From the NCBI GenBank assembly GCA_934229725.1, contig CAKQDX010000006.1:40282-104281 (forward strand): a stretch of 64,000 nt of DNA, given 5' to 3'. Positions 8,391-16,328 of the stretch are shown piece after piece. Origin of the DNA: an uncultured Streptococcus sp. (GTDB lineage Bacteria; Bacillota; Bacilli; Lactobacillales; Streptococcaceae). How positions within the stretch are numbered: position 1 is the stretch's first letter; the number at the start of each line of letters is the position of its first letter. The notes under the pieces were generated by a model. That model was given only the letters and a program-made list of their open reading frames with translations. It did no database searches and was not told the origin of the DNA. The position numbers were made by a program, and so were the translations under genes.

Positions 8391-8526
8391 AGACTTCCCA
8401 TTGTGAGAAAAGTGGCTGAATCATTATAGAATCAGCCACTCGGAATTTTTGAGACTTCAGACTCAAAAATTAGTCATGGAACTTCGAAGAAGGTCGCTGA
8501 CGTCCGTACTCACTTAAGGGAAGTTT
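8391..8526. repeat. Structured intergenic element, copy A (BOX-like)
   Basis: An outer stem pairs ACTTCCC (8393-8399) and GTGAG (8403-8407) with CTCAC (8509-8513) and GGGAAGT (8518-8524). Inside it are a perfect 9-bp hairpin (8411-8419/8432-8440), a perfect 10-bp hairpin (8444-8453/8462-8471), and a core starting TTAGTCATGGAACTTC and ending in CGCTGACGTCC (to 8505). The layout and core match copy B at 24924-25053, although the stems are unrelated in sequence. The core tail resembles, from memory, the boxC part of pneumococcal BOX elements. Confidence 0.75.
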
Positions 8527-8545
8527 CAAAAGATTTTATTTATAA

Positions 8546-8576
8546 AAGCCTGAAAAGGCTTTTTCTTTTTTGCAGA
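8546..8576 (+). repeat. Right copy of the 31-bp direct repeat
   Basis: It is identical to 8034-8064 over all 31 bases and repeats the AAGCCT/AGGCTT terminator hairpin. It closes the 512-bp insert. Confidence 0.9.
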
Positions 8577-8612
8577 AAATGCACAAATATTCTGACTCTT
8601 ACCTAAGGGAAG

Positions 8613-8722
8613 TGTTATAATGGAATGAGAGGTCTGAACATCTTGTTTTATGGTATCGGACCTTATGCCTTATAAGACTAATCATCGTATAAGAATACGG
8701 TAGTGAAAAGGTAGGTAATATT
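8613..8722 (+). promoter_or_regulatory. Promoter and structured 5' leader of the hydrolase-mprF operon
   Basis: TGTTATAAT at 8613-8621 is an extended -10. The predicted leader of about 95 nt holds a 7-bp hairpin GGTCTGA/TCGGACC (8631-8637/8656-8662, one G-U pair) and a perfect CGTAT-AAGA-ATACG hairpin (8686-8699). A GGTAGG ribosome site then precedes ATG 8723. It matches no riboswitch class that I recognise. Confidence 0.55.
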
Positions 8723-9442
8723 ATGGAATTCAAAGTTAAAGATGGTCAAATCATCTATTATCGGGATCTTGGTAAGGGCTTTCCAATTGTCTTTTTACAT
8801 GGCAATAATTTGTCTGGAAACTACTTTGCTAAGCAAGGAATTCTATATCGAGACTATCGCTTAATTTTTATTGATAGTCGTAATCATGGTAGATCCAGTC
8901 GTCAGAGTGTTAAGATGACCTTTGAACAGATGGCTGCCGATTTGGAGGAAATTTTGCAATTTTTAAATATCAAAAAGGCCTTGTTTGTTGGTCACAGTGA
9001 TGGGGCCAATCTAGCTATGGTTTATGCTAGTCGCTTTCCTAACCGGATTGCGGGTCTCTTACTAAATGCGGGTAACATGACCTTTAATGGTTTGACTAGA
9101 CGCTCTAGATTCTTGGTTCATTTACAATATCTTTGTTTGAAGGCCTTATCGCCATTCTCAGCTAAAATGGATATAATGGCAAAAGTAACAGGTCTCATGT
9201 TGCATGATTTACCCTTGGATAGGGAGCAATTACACAAGGCACCCTATCCCGTTTGGGTGGTTATGGGGCAAAGGGATGTTATTAGTTTTAGGCATTCCAA
9301 AGAGATTTCGGAACTCTTTCCGATTCATAAGCTGTATGTTGAGCGTCGGCAAGGACACCGTTTAGCTCAACGAAAATACAAGGTCTTTAATCAAATGATT
9401 CGTGATTTAGTGAGAATTAGTCGAAAAGAGGTGGTGGCATGA
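8723..9442 (+). CDS. Alpha/beta hydrolase
   Basis: 239 residues with the classic fold: IVFLHGNNLSGNYF (oxyanion HG motif), DSRNHGRSSR, the nucleophile elbow VGHSDGANLAM, an Asp in MGQRDVISF, and a final His in RRQGHRLAQRKY. No signal peptide is present. It probably hydrolyses a small ester or lipid, but the substrate is unknown. The stop overlaps the start of mprF (ATGA, 4 bp), so the two are translationally coupled. This suggests a shared role in membrane lipid metabolism, which is inference from context only. Confidence 0.88.
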   Translation: MEFKVKDGQIIYYRDLGKGFPIVFLHGNNLSGNYFAKQGILYRDYRLIFIDSRNHGRSSRQSVKMTFEQMAADLEEILQFLNIKKALFVGHSDGANLAMVYASRFPNRIAGLLLNAGNMTFNGLTRRSRFLVHLQYLCLKALSPFSAKMDIMAKVTGLMLHDLPLDREQLHKAPYPVWVVMGQRDVISFRHSKEISELFPIHKLYVERRQGHRLAQRKYKVFNQMIRDLVRISRKEVVA

Positions 9443-11994
9443 AGCGTCTTTTGGAGAGATTACAACCTTTAAAAACAGCAATCAAATCCATCTTCTTTAT
9501 CTCAATTACTGTTCTTGTCGTTATTGAACTGGTCCGGTTGAAGCGAACCATTACATTAGAATCGCTAGAATCGGCTCTGTCAGGATTGTCTATTTGGCAC
9601 CTTATTCTCATGATTATAATTGGGTTAGTCGCCGTACTTCCCATGTTGTTTTATGATTTAATCCTGAACAAGGAGTTAGAGACGGATTATTCCAAACCCT
9701 ATATTTTAGAGACGAGTTGGGCGGTTAATACGATTAATAACCTGGCTGGTTTTGCTGGTTTGGTCGATGTCGGTTTACGGTATTCTTTCTATTCTGAGGA
9801 TGGGCAGGAAAAGACGGGTGTTAAGGCACTGTCGCGTTTATTGCCTTACTTTATGTCGGGCTTGTCACTTTTGAGTGGCGTAGTATTTGTTAGTTTTTGG
9901 TTTCTTCCTCTGAGTCCAGATTTGAGAAAGTATTGGCTGCTTTTGTTAGGAATTTTCCTTTATTTGCCCTTTATTTTCTTTATTTCCAGTCGTGAAAAGT
10001 TGGCCTATTTTGGGCAGGTACCGTTGAAAACGAGACTAAGTCTTCTTTTGGCTTCTACAGCTGAATGGGGAACCGCTCTTGGGAGCTTTGTCAGTGTCGC
10101 CTATTTGATGGGCTTACATGTTCATCTTTACAATCTGATTCCGCTATACCTACTAGCTGTTATCATTGGTATTTTCTCAATGATTCCAGGGGGGATTGGT
10201 AGTTTCGATCTTATTGTCATTACTGGTTTGACCTCAATGGGTGTTAGTAATGCCATGGCGGTTAGCTTACTCTTACTTTATCGTTTGACTTACTATGTCA
10301 TTCCATTCTTGTTGGGAGTCGTCTTCTTTTTCAAACATATGGGAGGACGTATCAATGATAAGTACTTCAGGGTTTCTTCACGGGTATTTGCGGGGAGCCT
10401 ATACCGTTTCTTGGTTTATCTCTTGCGTTTCTTGGGAATCTTCTTGATTTTGTCAGCTTTAATTCCAGAACGGTTGGCTTATGTCTATTTGATTAACCGT
10501 TTTGATCCAATTCAGGAACAGTTGATTTGGCAGTTCCCAAGTATTTTATTTGGAACCCTCTTTATTTTCATGGCTCGTCTCATTAAGCGTCGGGTTAAGG
10601 GAGCATTTCCTGCCTCTTTAGTAACCTTTGTCTTAGCCTTGATTTATGTCAATCTTAATGGTATTTCCTGGGCTATGACCTTCTTGATTTCACTTTCTTT
10701 GGTGATTGTGCTTGTTATCAGAAAGAAATTGATTCATCGTTATTTTGTGTATAGCTGGGAAGATAAGACTAAAGATTTCCTCTTTCTTGCCTTTACGATT
10801 TTGGTTCTCCTTGTTTTAGGGGGAAATGGTTTCTGGTCTCATCTCTTGCCACCGAAGAACCGTGATGTTCTTGGACATTTTATCCATATCTGGTTTAATA
10901 TTTTGTTGGCAGCTGTCATCATTGCAACCATTGTTTGGGGGCTCTTGAAAATTTTGGCACCTCGTAAGACTTTCGGTCAAAAAATGGATGATGAACGTTT
11001 TACAGCTCTTTTGTCAAAATATGGTGGTGCATCAGAAAGTGCTTTGGCTTACCTACATGATAAACACCTCTTTTGGTATCGTGTTGATGGACAGGACCAG
11101 GTAGTTTTCCAATTCGCTCAAACCAGTAACAAGTGCGTGGTTATGGGAAATCCGATTGGGAATGAAAATTATTATCGTCCAGCCTGGGAAGCCTTTCTAA
11201 GCGCTTTATCTGATTGGAATCTGCAAGCCCTATTTTATGAGGCAGATGAAAGCATTACCCTCATGCTTCATGACTATGGATTTGACTTCATGAAGTTTGG
11301 GGAAAATGCCATGGTTGACTTGACGACGTTTTCGGTTGAAGGGAAGCATGGTAAGAAATTCCGTAAACCAACTAATCGCGTGGAAAAAGCTGGTTTCCAA
11401 TTTAAATTGCTTCAACCGCTATTTTCAGAGACTCAAATGAAGGAAATGAGAGCCGTCTCAGATGTTTGGCTTAACGGTCGTAAGGAGAAAGGTTTCTCTC
11501 TTGGTTTCTTCGATGAAGCTTATCTGCAACAAGCTCCGATTGCCATTGTTGAGAGTGAAGCAGGCGAAATTGTGGCCTTTGCCAATATCATGCCAACCAA
11601 AAATAAACGAGTGGCTACGATTGACCTCATGCGTTATGACTTTGAAAAGGCACCTGAAGGTATTATGGATTACCTCTTTGTCAAACTCTTCCAATACTTC
11701 CAAGCAGAAGGCAAACAGTACTTTGATATGGGGATGGCTCCCCTAGCCAACGTAGGTACTGAAGAAGATAGTTTCTTAGAGGAAAAGGTTGCCAATCTGG
11801 TTTATGTTTTTGCACAGCGTTTTTATTCTTTCAGTGGTCTCCAACGTTATAAGGAAAAATTCTCTCCAATCTGGTCTCCAAAATATATTGTCTATCCAAA
11901 AAGAACCTGGCTCTTCTTTGATATGATTGCTATTCTAAGGATTGATAATCGTAAAATTGAAGACAGAATGAAGAAAAGACGTCTTTGGAAATAG
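9439..11994 (+). CDS. mprF: Phosphatidylglycerol lysyltransferase/flippase
   Basis: 851 residues, the full length for bifunctional MprF. The first about 500 residues are a multi-span membrane region (flippase) including SMIPGGIGSFDLIVITGL. The cytosolic C-terminal 300 residues are the GNAT-like synthase domain (CVVMGNPIGNENYYRPAWEAF, KFRKPTNRVEKAGFQF, DMGMAPLANVG). It transfers an aminoacyl group from tRNA to phosphatidylglycerol and moves the product to the outer leaflet, lowering surface negative charge and binding of cationic peptides. Amino acid specificity (Lys or Ala) cannot be read here. It is co-transcribed with the preceding hydrolase and ends at a bidirectional terminator. Confidence 0.94.
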   Translation: MKRLLERLQPLKTAIKSIFFISITVLVVIELVRLKRTITLESLESALSGLSIWHLILMIIIGLVAVLPMLFYDLILNKELETDYSKPYILETSWAVNTINNLAGFAGLVDVGLRYSFYSEDGQEKTGVKALSRLLPYFMSGLSLLSGVVFVSFWFLPLSPDLRKYWLLLLGIFLYLPFIFFISSREKLAYFGQVPLKTRLSLLLASTAEWGTALGSFVSVAYLMGLHVHLYNLIPLYLLAVIIGIFSMIPGGIGSFDLIVITGLTSMGVSNAMAVSLLLLYRLTYYVIPFLLGVVFFFKHMGGRINDKYFRVSSRVFAGSLYRFLVYLLRFLGIFLILSALIPERLAYVYLINRFDPIQEQLIWQFPSILFGTLFIFMARLIKRRVKGAFPASLVTFVLALIYVNLNGISWAMTFLISLSLVIVLVIRKKLIHRYFVYSWEDKTKDFLFLAFTILVLLVLGGNGFWSHLLPPKNRDVLGHFIHIWFNILLAAVIIATIVWGLLKILAPRKTFGQKMDDERFTALLSKYGGASESALAYLHDKHLFWYRVDGQDQVVFQFAQTSNKCVVMGNPIGNENYYRPAWEAFLSALSDWNLQALFYEADESITLMLHDYGFDFMKFGENAMVDLTTFSVEGKHGKKFRKPTNRVEKAGFQFKLLQPLFSETQMKEMRAVSDVWLNGRKEKGFSLGFFDEAYLQQAPIAIVESEAGEIVAFANIMPTKNKRVATIDLMRYDFEKAPEGIMDYLFVKLFQYFQAEGKQYFDMGMAPLANVGTEEDSFLEEKVANLVYVFAQRFYSFSGLQRYKEKFSPIWSPKYIVYPKRTWLFFDMIAILRIDNRKIEDRMKKRRLWK

Positions 11995-12009
11995 GGACGA
12001 CATTAAAAG

Positions 12010-12041
12010 AAAATAGCGAAGCCAATCGGCTTCGCTATTTT
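12010..12041. terminator. Bidirectional terminator between mprF and gatD
   Basis: A perfect 14-bp stem (AAAATAGCGAAGCC / GGCTTCGCTATTTT) with a 4-nt loop lies between convergent genes. Confidence 0.9.
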
Positions 12042-12055
12042 GCTTTGTAGAAGAC

Positions 12056-12844
12056 TTACTTTTCGAATTCTGCTTTTGATTTAGTATCGGCATACTCTTC
12101 AGCGACTTCGCTTGAGAGGATGTCATCATAACTTGGCAATTCAATGTCTTGACCATACTTGTTACGAAGAGCCGTAGTGACCAAGCGGTAGGCAAGGTTA
12201 GCGTTACGAGAAAGAATTGGACCGTGGAAGTAGCTACCATAAACGTTCTTGTAGTGAACACCTTCGGTACCATCTTCCTTGTTGTTACCATTACCGTAGA
12301 CCACCTTTCCAAGTGGTTTTTCATCATCAGAAAGGAAGGTGCGTCCTTGGTGATTTTCAAAACCATAATAGGTTTCATCGAATTCTTCGTTATGAATCTT
12401 GATGTCACCGATGTAACGGTTATTTTCTTGATTGAGGGTGTAGTGTCCCATGACGCCAATACCGTCAATGCGAACCCCGTTAGCTTGGATGTAATATTGT
12501 CCAAGAAGTTGGAAACCACCGCAGATGGCTAGGATAACCTTATTATCTTGGATGAATTGATCAATAGCCTCACGCTTAGTTGGGAGGTCTTTGGCAACGA
12601 TGGATTGTTCGTAGTCTTGACCGCCTCCAAAGAAGACCATGTCGTAGTGGTCCTTGTCAAAGTCGTCACCAACTGAAACAATATCGAAGGTCATCTTAGC
12701 ACCAAGTTTTTCTCCCACGTATTTAATCATAAGGACATTACCATTGTCCCCGTAGGTATTGAGCAGATTACCATAAAGGTGGGCAACATTTAGGTCATAG
12801 GTGTAGTCACGATTTTCTGGAGATTTGAGTGAAGTATAGGTCAT
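12056..12844 (-). CDS. gatD: Lipid II isoglutaminyl synthase, glutamine amidotransferase subunit
   Basis: 262 residues, CobB/CobQ-type class I glutamine amidotransferase. The nucleophile Cys is in LAICGGFQLLGQYY, and the catalytic His is in YGSYFHGPILSRN. With MurT it amidates the D-Glu residue of lipid II to D-isoglutamine at the inner membrane face, a step needed for efficient peptidoglycan cross-linking. Its start overlaps the murT stop by one base (TAATG), as expected for subunits made in equal amounts. Confidence 0.95.
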   Translation of the reverse strand: MTYTSLKSPENRDYTYDLNVAHLYGNLLNTYGDNGNVLMIKYVGEKLGAKMTFDIVSVGDDFDKDHYDMVFFGGGQDYEQSIVAKDLPTKREAIDQFIQDNKVILAICGGFQLLGQYYIQANGVRIDGIGVMGHYTLNQENNRYIGDIKIHNEEFDETYYGFENHQGRTFLSDDEKPLGKVVYGNGNNKEDGTEGVHYKNVYGSYFHGPILSRNANLAYRLVTTALRNKYGQDIELPSYDDILSSEVAEEYADTKSKAEFEK

Positions 12845-14187
12845 TAGTTCATCTCCTTTCCGACAGCATGACGTTGGGCAAGAATGTCACGGAATTCAAG
12901 CATGGCAGTATAGGTAGCTAAGATATAAGCATGATCGCAATTTTGTTTTTCAATCAAGGTCATAATATCTTCGAGTTTTTCTGCTTGCGTAATCTTGTCC
13001 TCTGGATAGCCAGTTACACGAAGTCGGCGAGCAATTTCAGAGTGGCGGACACCACCAGCATTAATCTCAGGAATATCCATGTTGAGAATACTTTCAAAGT
13101 TGGCATCCCAAATCCAGCTAGTATCAATACCATCAGCATAGTTGGCGTTAAGAAGAACTGACAAGCTAAATGGATAATCTGCAAGTTTAATCATTTCGAG
13201 AGCTTGGCTAGCGCCAACTGGATTCTTAATGAGTACGAGGGTACATGATTTGTTGCCAATCTTAAAGGTTTCTTGGCGTCCAAAGACAGCACGGCTCTTG
13301 TTAAACCCAGCCTTGATTTTTTCAGGAGCCACACCGAAAAATTCAGCAACAGAAACCGCAGCAAGGGCATTGTAGATGTTGTAAAGACCACCGACATTAA
13401 TCTTGTAGTCTTGTCCATCAATGACAAATTCAGAAGTCGTGTTCGTGATTTTAGTCAACTCTGTCAGCTTATAATCTAATTCTGGACGGTGGAAATCACA
13501 GTTAAGGCACACATAGTCACCCAAGTTAGCGTAAGTATTAAGGCGATACTGAAGAATACTCTCACATTTAGGGCAGACAATGCCTTCAGTATTATAATGG
13601 GCCAGCTCTGGCGCATGCTTTTCAGTATCAAAACCATAGAAACGCACGGGATTGACTACCTCTTTAGAATTAAAGAGGGGGCTGTCCCCATTAGCCAAAA
13701 TAGAAGCCTGAGGCGCCTTGGCGGCACCATCTAAAATCATCTGGTAAGTAGTATAGATTTCACCGTAACGGTCCATTTGGTCACGGAAAATATTTGTGAA
13801 GACAAAAAGACTTGGGGTGATGTACTCTGTGATTTTTGGTAGGCTGGCTTCGTCAATTTCCAAGACAGCGATTTTCTTACCTGATTTAGCTCTTTTAGCG
13901 GTTAGGAAAGTAGAAGTAATCCCTGTGATCATGTTAGCCCCACTAGGATTGGTCACAATGTCACCAAAAGCTTCTTTTAAAATACCTACTGTCAAAGCTG
14001 TTGTCAGAGTCTTTCCGTTGGTTCCTGTAACAACGACGATTTCATAATCTTTGGCCAGTGTGTCTAAAATGTTTTTGTCAAATTTAAGGGCAATTTTTCC
14101 TGGGAGGGTCGACCCACGTCCTAATTTGGATAGGACAAAGTGGCTAGACTTCCCTGCCAAGATACCCATGGTAGTTTTTATAGTCAT
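12844..14187 (-). CDS. murT: Lipid II isoglutaminyl synthase, Mur ligase-like subunit
   Basis: 447 residues. The Mur ligase ATP site is VVTGTNGKTLTTALT, followed by TNPSGANMITG and EIDEAS. A zinc-ribbon insertion (CPKC about 30 residues before CLNC) and the C-terminal DUF1727 domain (NPVGASQALEMI, ILATYTAMLEFR) mark it as MurT and not a peptide-adding Mur ligase. It activates the D-Glu carboxylate with ATP for amidation by GatD. The N-terminus MTIKTTMGILAGKSSHFVLS agrees with streptococcal MurT, yet no ribosome site precedes the ATG and an extended -10 lies 6 nt upstream, so the mRNA is probably leaderless. Confidence 0.95.
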   Translation of the reverse strand: MTIKTTMGILAGKSSHFVLSKLGRGSTLPGKIALKFDKNILDTLAKDYEIVVVTGTNGKTLTTALTVGILKEAFGDIVTNPSGANMITGITSTFLTAKRAKSGKKIAVLEIDEASLPKITEYITPSLFVFTNIFRDQMDRYGEIYTTYQMILDGAAKAPQASILANGDSPLFNSKEVVNPVRFYGFDTEKHAPELAHYNTEGIVCPKCESILQYRLNTYANLGDYVCLNCDFHRPELDYKLTELTKITNTTSEFVIDGQDYKINVGGLYNIYNALAAVSVAEFFGVAPEKIKAGFNKSRAVFGRQETFKIGNKSCTLVLIKNPVGASQALEMIKLADYPFSLSVLLNANYADGIDTSWIWDANFESILNMDIPEINAGGVRHSEIARRLRVTGYPEDKITQAEKLEDIMTLIEKQNCDHAYILATYTAMLEFRDILAQRHAVGKEMN

Positions 14188-14193
14188 GAATTT

Positions 14194-14202
14194 ATTTTAT
14201 CA
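14194..14202 (-). promoter_or_regulatory. Extended -10 for murT placed for a leaderless transcript
   Basis: On the minus strand TGATAAAAT runs 14202-14194 and is followed by AAATTC and then the ATG (A at 14187). The usual start, 7 nt after the -10, is the A of the ATG. There is no GGAG-like sequence. Confidence 0.6.
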
Positions 14203-14242
14203 CAAAAAGTAGTGATTGTAGTCTCAAAATAGTTTGAATTCG

Positions 14243-14251
14243 TGGTATAAT
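14243..14251 (+). promoter_or_regulatory. Extended -10 promoter for cdaA-cdaR(-glmM)
   Basis: TGGTATAAT ends at 14251, 37 bp upstream of ATG 14289, and no clear -35 is seen. The murT and cdaA promoters are divergent, with -10 hexamers about 45 bp apart. Confidence 0.65.
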
Positions 14252-14288
14252 AGGAACTGTTTAAAAATTAAAAGAAAGTGTGATATGT

Positions 14289-15140
14289 ATGGGTATACTG
14301 TCGTCCATTGATATTGATTTTTGGCGGTCACTCTTTGATAGTCCGTTGAAAGTTATCGTCAATAGTTTGGACATATTGATTGTTGCTTTTTTAATTTACC
14401 GCTTTATTAGGGCCCTGAGGGGAACCAAAATCATGACCCTAGTTCAAGGGGTAGTCTTATTTATTTTTGTAAAATTCATTTCTGATTTTATAGGCTTCAC
14501 GACGATTTCTTATTTGATGAATCAGGTCATCAATTACGGTGCCATTGCGGCTGTTGTGATATTTGCGCCAGAGATTCGTTCGGCACTGGAAACATTTGGT
14601 CGTACGCCACAGCATTTTTTGCAAAATAAAGAAGTGAGTTCAGACGAAAAGTTGGTTCAAGCTTTTGTTAAAGCCGCTAAGTACATGAGTCCTCGTAAGA
14701 TTGGAGCCCTCGTTTCTATTGAACAGACGCAGACGCTGCAAGAACAAATTGTGACAGGAATTCCTCTTGATGCGGTTGTAACAGGGGAACTGTTGATTAA
14801 TATTTTTATTCCTAATACACCGCTTCATGATGGGGCAGTTATCATCAGAGATAATAAGGTTGCGACAGCATGTTCTTATCTACCGCTTTCAGAATCTAAT
14901 AAAATTTCTAAGGAATTCGGAACACGTCACAGGGCTGCTATTGGTCTTTCAGAGCAAACAGATGCTCTTACCTTTGTCGTATCTGAAGAAACGGGTGCGA
15001 TTTCCATTGCTTATAAGGGCAATTTCTTGCATGGACTGTCCATTCAAGAGTTTGAGCAAGAGTTGAGTCTTATTTTGTTGAAAGAGCAAGAACCTCGTCA
15101 GTCATTCTTCCAACGTTGGATGGGAGGTAGCAAAAAATGA
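14289..15140 (+). CDS. cdaA: Diadenylate cyclase
   Basis: 283 residues from ATG 14289; a GTG at 14280 gives 286 but leaves no room for the AAGAAAG ribosome site. Three N-terminal membrane helices (about 20-85) precede the DAC domain, which has PLHDGAVIIRDNKVATA (DGA motif) and GTRHRAAIGLSE (RHR motif). It condenses two ATP into c-di-AMP, controlling turgor, potassium uptake and wall homeostasis. The start of cdaR overlaps its stop (ATGA). The cdaA-cdaR-glmM order is conserved in Firmicutes, and the three proteins are known to interact. Confidence 0.96.
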   Translation: MGILSSIDIDFWRSLFDSPLKVIVNSLDILIVAFLIYRFIRALRGTKIMTLVQGVVLFIFVKFISDFIGFTTISYLMNQVINYGAIAAVVIFAPEIRSALETFGRTPQHFLQNKEVSSDEKLVQAFVKAAKYMSPRKIGALVSIEQTQTLQEQIVTGIPLDAVVTGELLINIFIPNTPLHDGAVIIRDNKVATACSYLPLSESNKISKEFGTRHRAAIGLSEQTDALTFVVSEETGAISIAYKGNFLHGLSIQEFEQELSLILLKEQEPRQSFFQRWMGGSKK

Positions 15141-16102
15141 AGCGTTTTGTAAATTTCTTTAAAAATGATCGTTTATGGCAGATTCTAGTTGCTCTATTCT
15201 TTGCAGTTATGCTATTCGTCACGGCTTGGTCTGGTAATACGCAAAATAAAAATAATAGTTCAAGTGCATCTAATACCTTTACACAAACCGTTGAGTCGGT
15301 TCCTGTTGATATTAAATATGATAGTGATAAGTATTTTATTAGTGGTTATTCCTATGATGCCGAGGTCTATTTGACAGCGACCACACAGTTGGCTTTAACG
15401 ACTGAGACTAGTAGTGATACGCGTCACTTTAAATTAGTGGCAGACTTGTCAAATCTAGGCCAAGGAACTAGTCGAGTGCCTATTCAGGTCAAAGATTTGC
15501 CAGCTGGAATGTCTGCGCAAGTGTCACCATCAACCTTGACAGCAACTATTGGTAAAAAAGCCAGCAAAACCTTTGACGTAGTAGCTAACATCACTTCTGA
15601 TAAGTTGGCAAATGGCTACGAAGTGAAAAAGGTTAGTTTGGATGAAACCAAGGTAGAGGTGACGTCAAGTGAAGATATCATCAATCAAATTGACCACGTT
15701 CAAGCAGTCTTGGAAGGCAGTGCCAACTTGTCTGATGATTATGATGGCAACTTAGTGTTGCAAGCCGTTTCAGCTAATGGAACAGTCTTGGCCAGCTCTA
15801 TCTCACCAGCTAAGGTACATGCCAAGATTACTTTGAGAAAATTGAGCAAATCTGTCCCCGTTAAGGTAGAGTTAACTGGAGATAAGGCTAGTAATGTATC
15901 TAGTATCAGTTATAGTTTTGATCGTGGTCATGTGACCATTGTTGGTAGTCAGGAAGCTATGGACAAGATTGATAGCATCACTGTTCCAGTAGATATTAGT
16001 CATGTGACCAAGGACACTACACAAACGCTCAAGCTTTCGGCCGATGGTGTGACGGTGCAACCAAATACGGTTAAAGTTAATTTGAAGGTCACACAAAAAT
16101 AG
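15137..16102 (+). CDS. cdaR: CdaA regulatory protein, YbbR-domain
   Basis: 321 residues. One N-terminal membrane helix (about 13-30, ILVALFFAVMLFVTAW) is followed by extracellular YbbR repeats of about 80 residues each (for example DLPAGMSAQVSPSTLTATIGKKASKTFDV and the final VTVQPNTVKVNLKV). It modulates CdaA activity from outside the membrane. Its start overlaps the end of cdaA by 4 bp. A 223-bp gap with a promoter and RNA structure separates it from glmM. Confidence 0.93.
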   Translation: MKRFVNFFKNDRLWQILVALFFAVMLFVTAWSGNTQNKNNSSSASNTFTQTVESVPVDIKYDSDKYFISGYSYDAEVYLTATTQLALTTETSSDTRHFKLVADLSNLGQGTSRVPIQVKDLPAGMSAQVSPSTLTATIGKKASKTFDVVANITSDKLANGYEVKKVSLDETKVEVTSSEDIINQIDHVQAVLEGSANLSDDYDGNLVLQAVSANGTVLASSISPAKVHAKITLRKLSKSVPVKVELTGDKASNVSSISYSFDRGHVTIVGSQEAMDKIDSITVPVDISHVTKDTTQTLKLSADGVTVQPNTVKVNLKVTQK

Positions 16103-16156
16103 AGAATGACCATTTTCCAAGTTTATGTAAGATAGACAGAAGGAGAAGGGCTAATC

Positions 16157-16325
16157 TGGTAAAATTGGCACGATAGCCAAAAAGTTATACAAGAAGGGTT
16201 GAAAATATCGGTGAAATCAGATAAAGTTAAACTATCTAGGTAGATTTCACTAGATTACTTTTGCTCTTGTTAGACAGCATCACAGTTTAAGGAGGATTTA
16301 GTGCTGGGGCACTAAAAGTAAAATT
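16157..16325 (+). promoter_or_regulatory. glmM promoter and structured leader
   Basis: TGGTAAAAT (16157-16165) is an extended -10 inside the cdaR-glmM gap. The roughly 150-nt leader folds into a two-tier hairpin: GTGAAATC (16211-16218) with GATTTCAC (16243-16250), continued by AGATA/TATCT (16219-16223/16233-16237). No T-run follows, so it is not a simple terminator. A strong AAGGAGGA lies at 16289-16296, followed by the separate hairpin at 16297-16316. Confidence 0.55.
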
Positions 16326-16328
16326 ATG
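16289..16328 (+). promoter_or_regulatory. glmM ribosome site separated from ATG by a hairpin
   Basis: The only Shine-Dalgarno sequence (AAGGAGGA, 16289-16296) is 29 nt from ATG 16326, too far for direct use. Between them is a perfect hairpin TTTAGTGC-TGGG-GCACTAAA (16297-16316). If it folds, the effective spacing becomes 9 nt. The start codon is firm because MGKYFGTDGVRGEAN is the universal GlmM N-terminus. Confidence 0.7.

Noticed and set aside
11935..12519. 194-residue open frame on the minus strand overlapping gatD and the end of mprF
   Set aside because: It lies out of frame within gatD, crosses the strong bidirectional terminator, has low-complexity composition and no ribosome site. It is a coding shadow.
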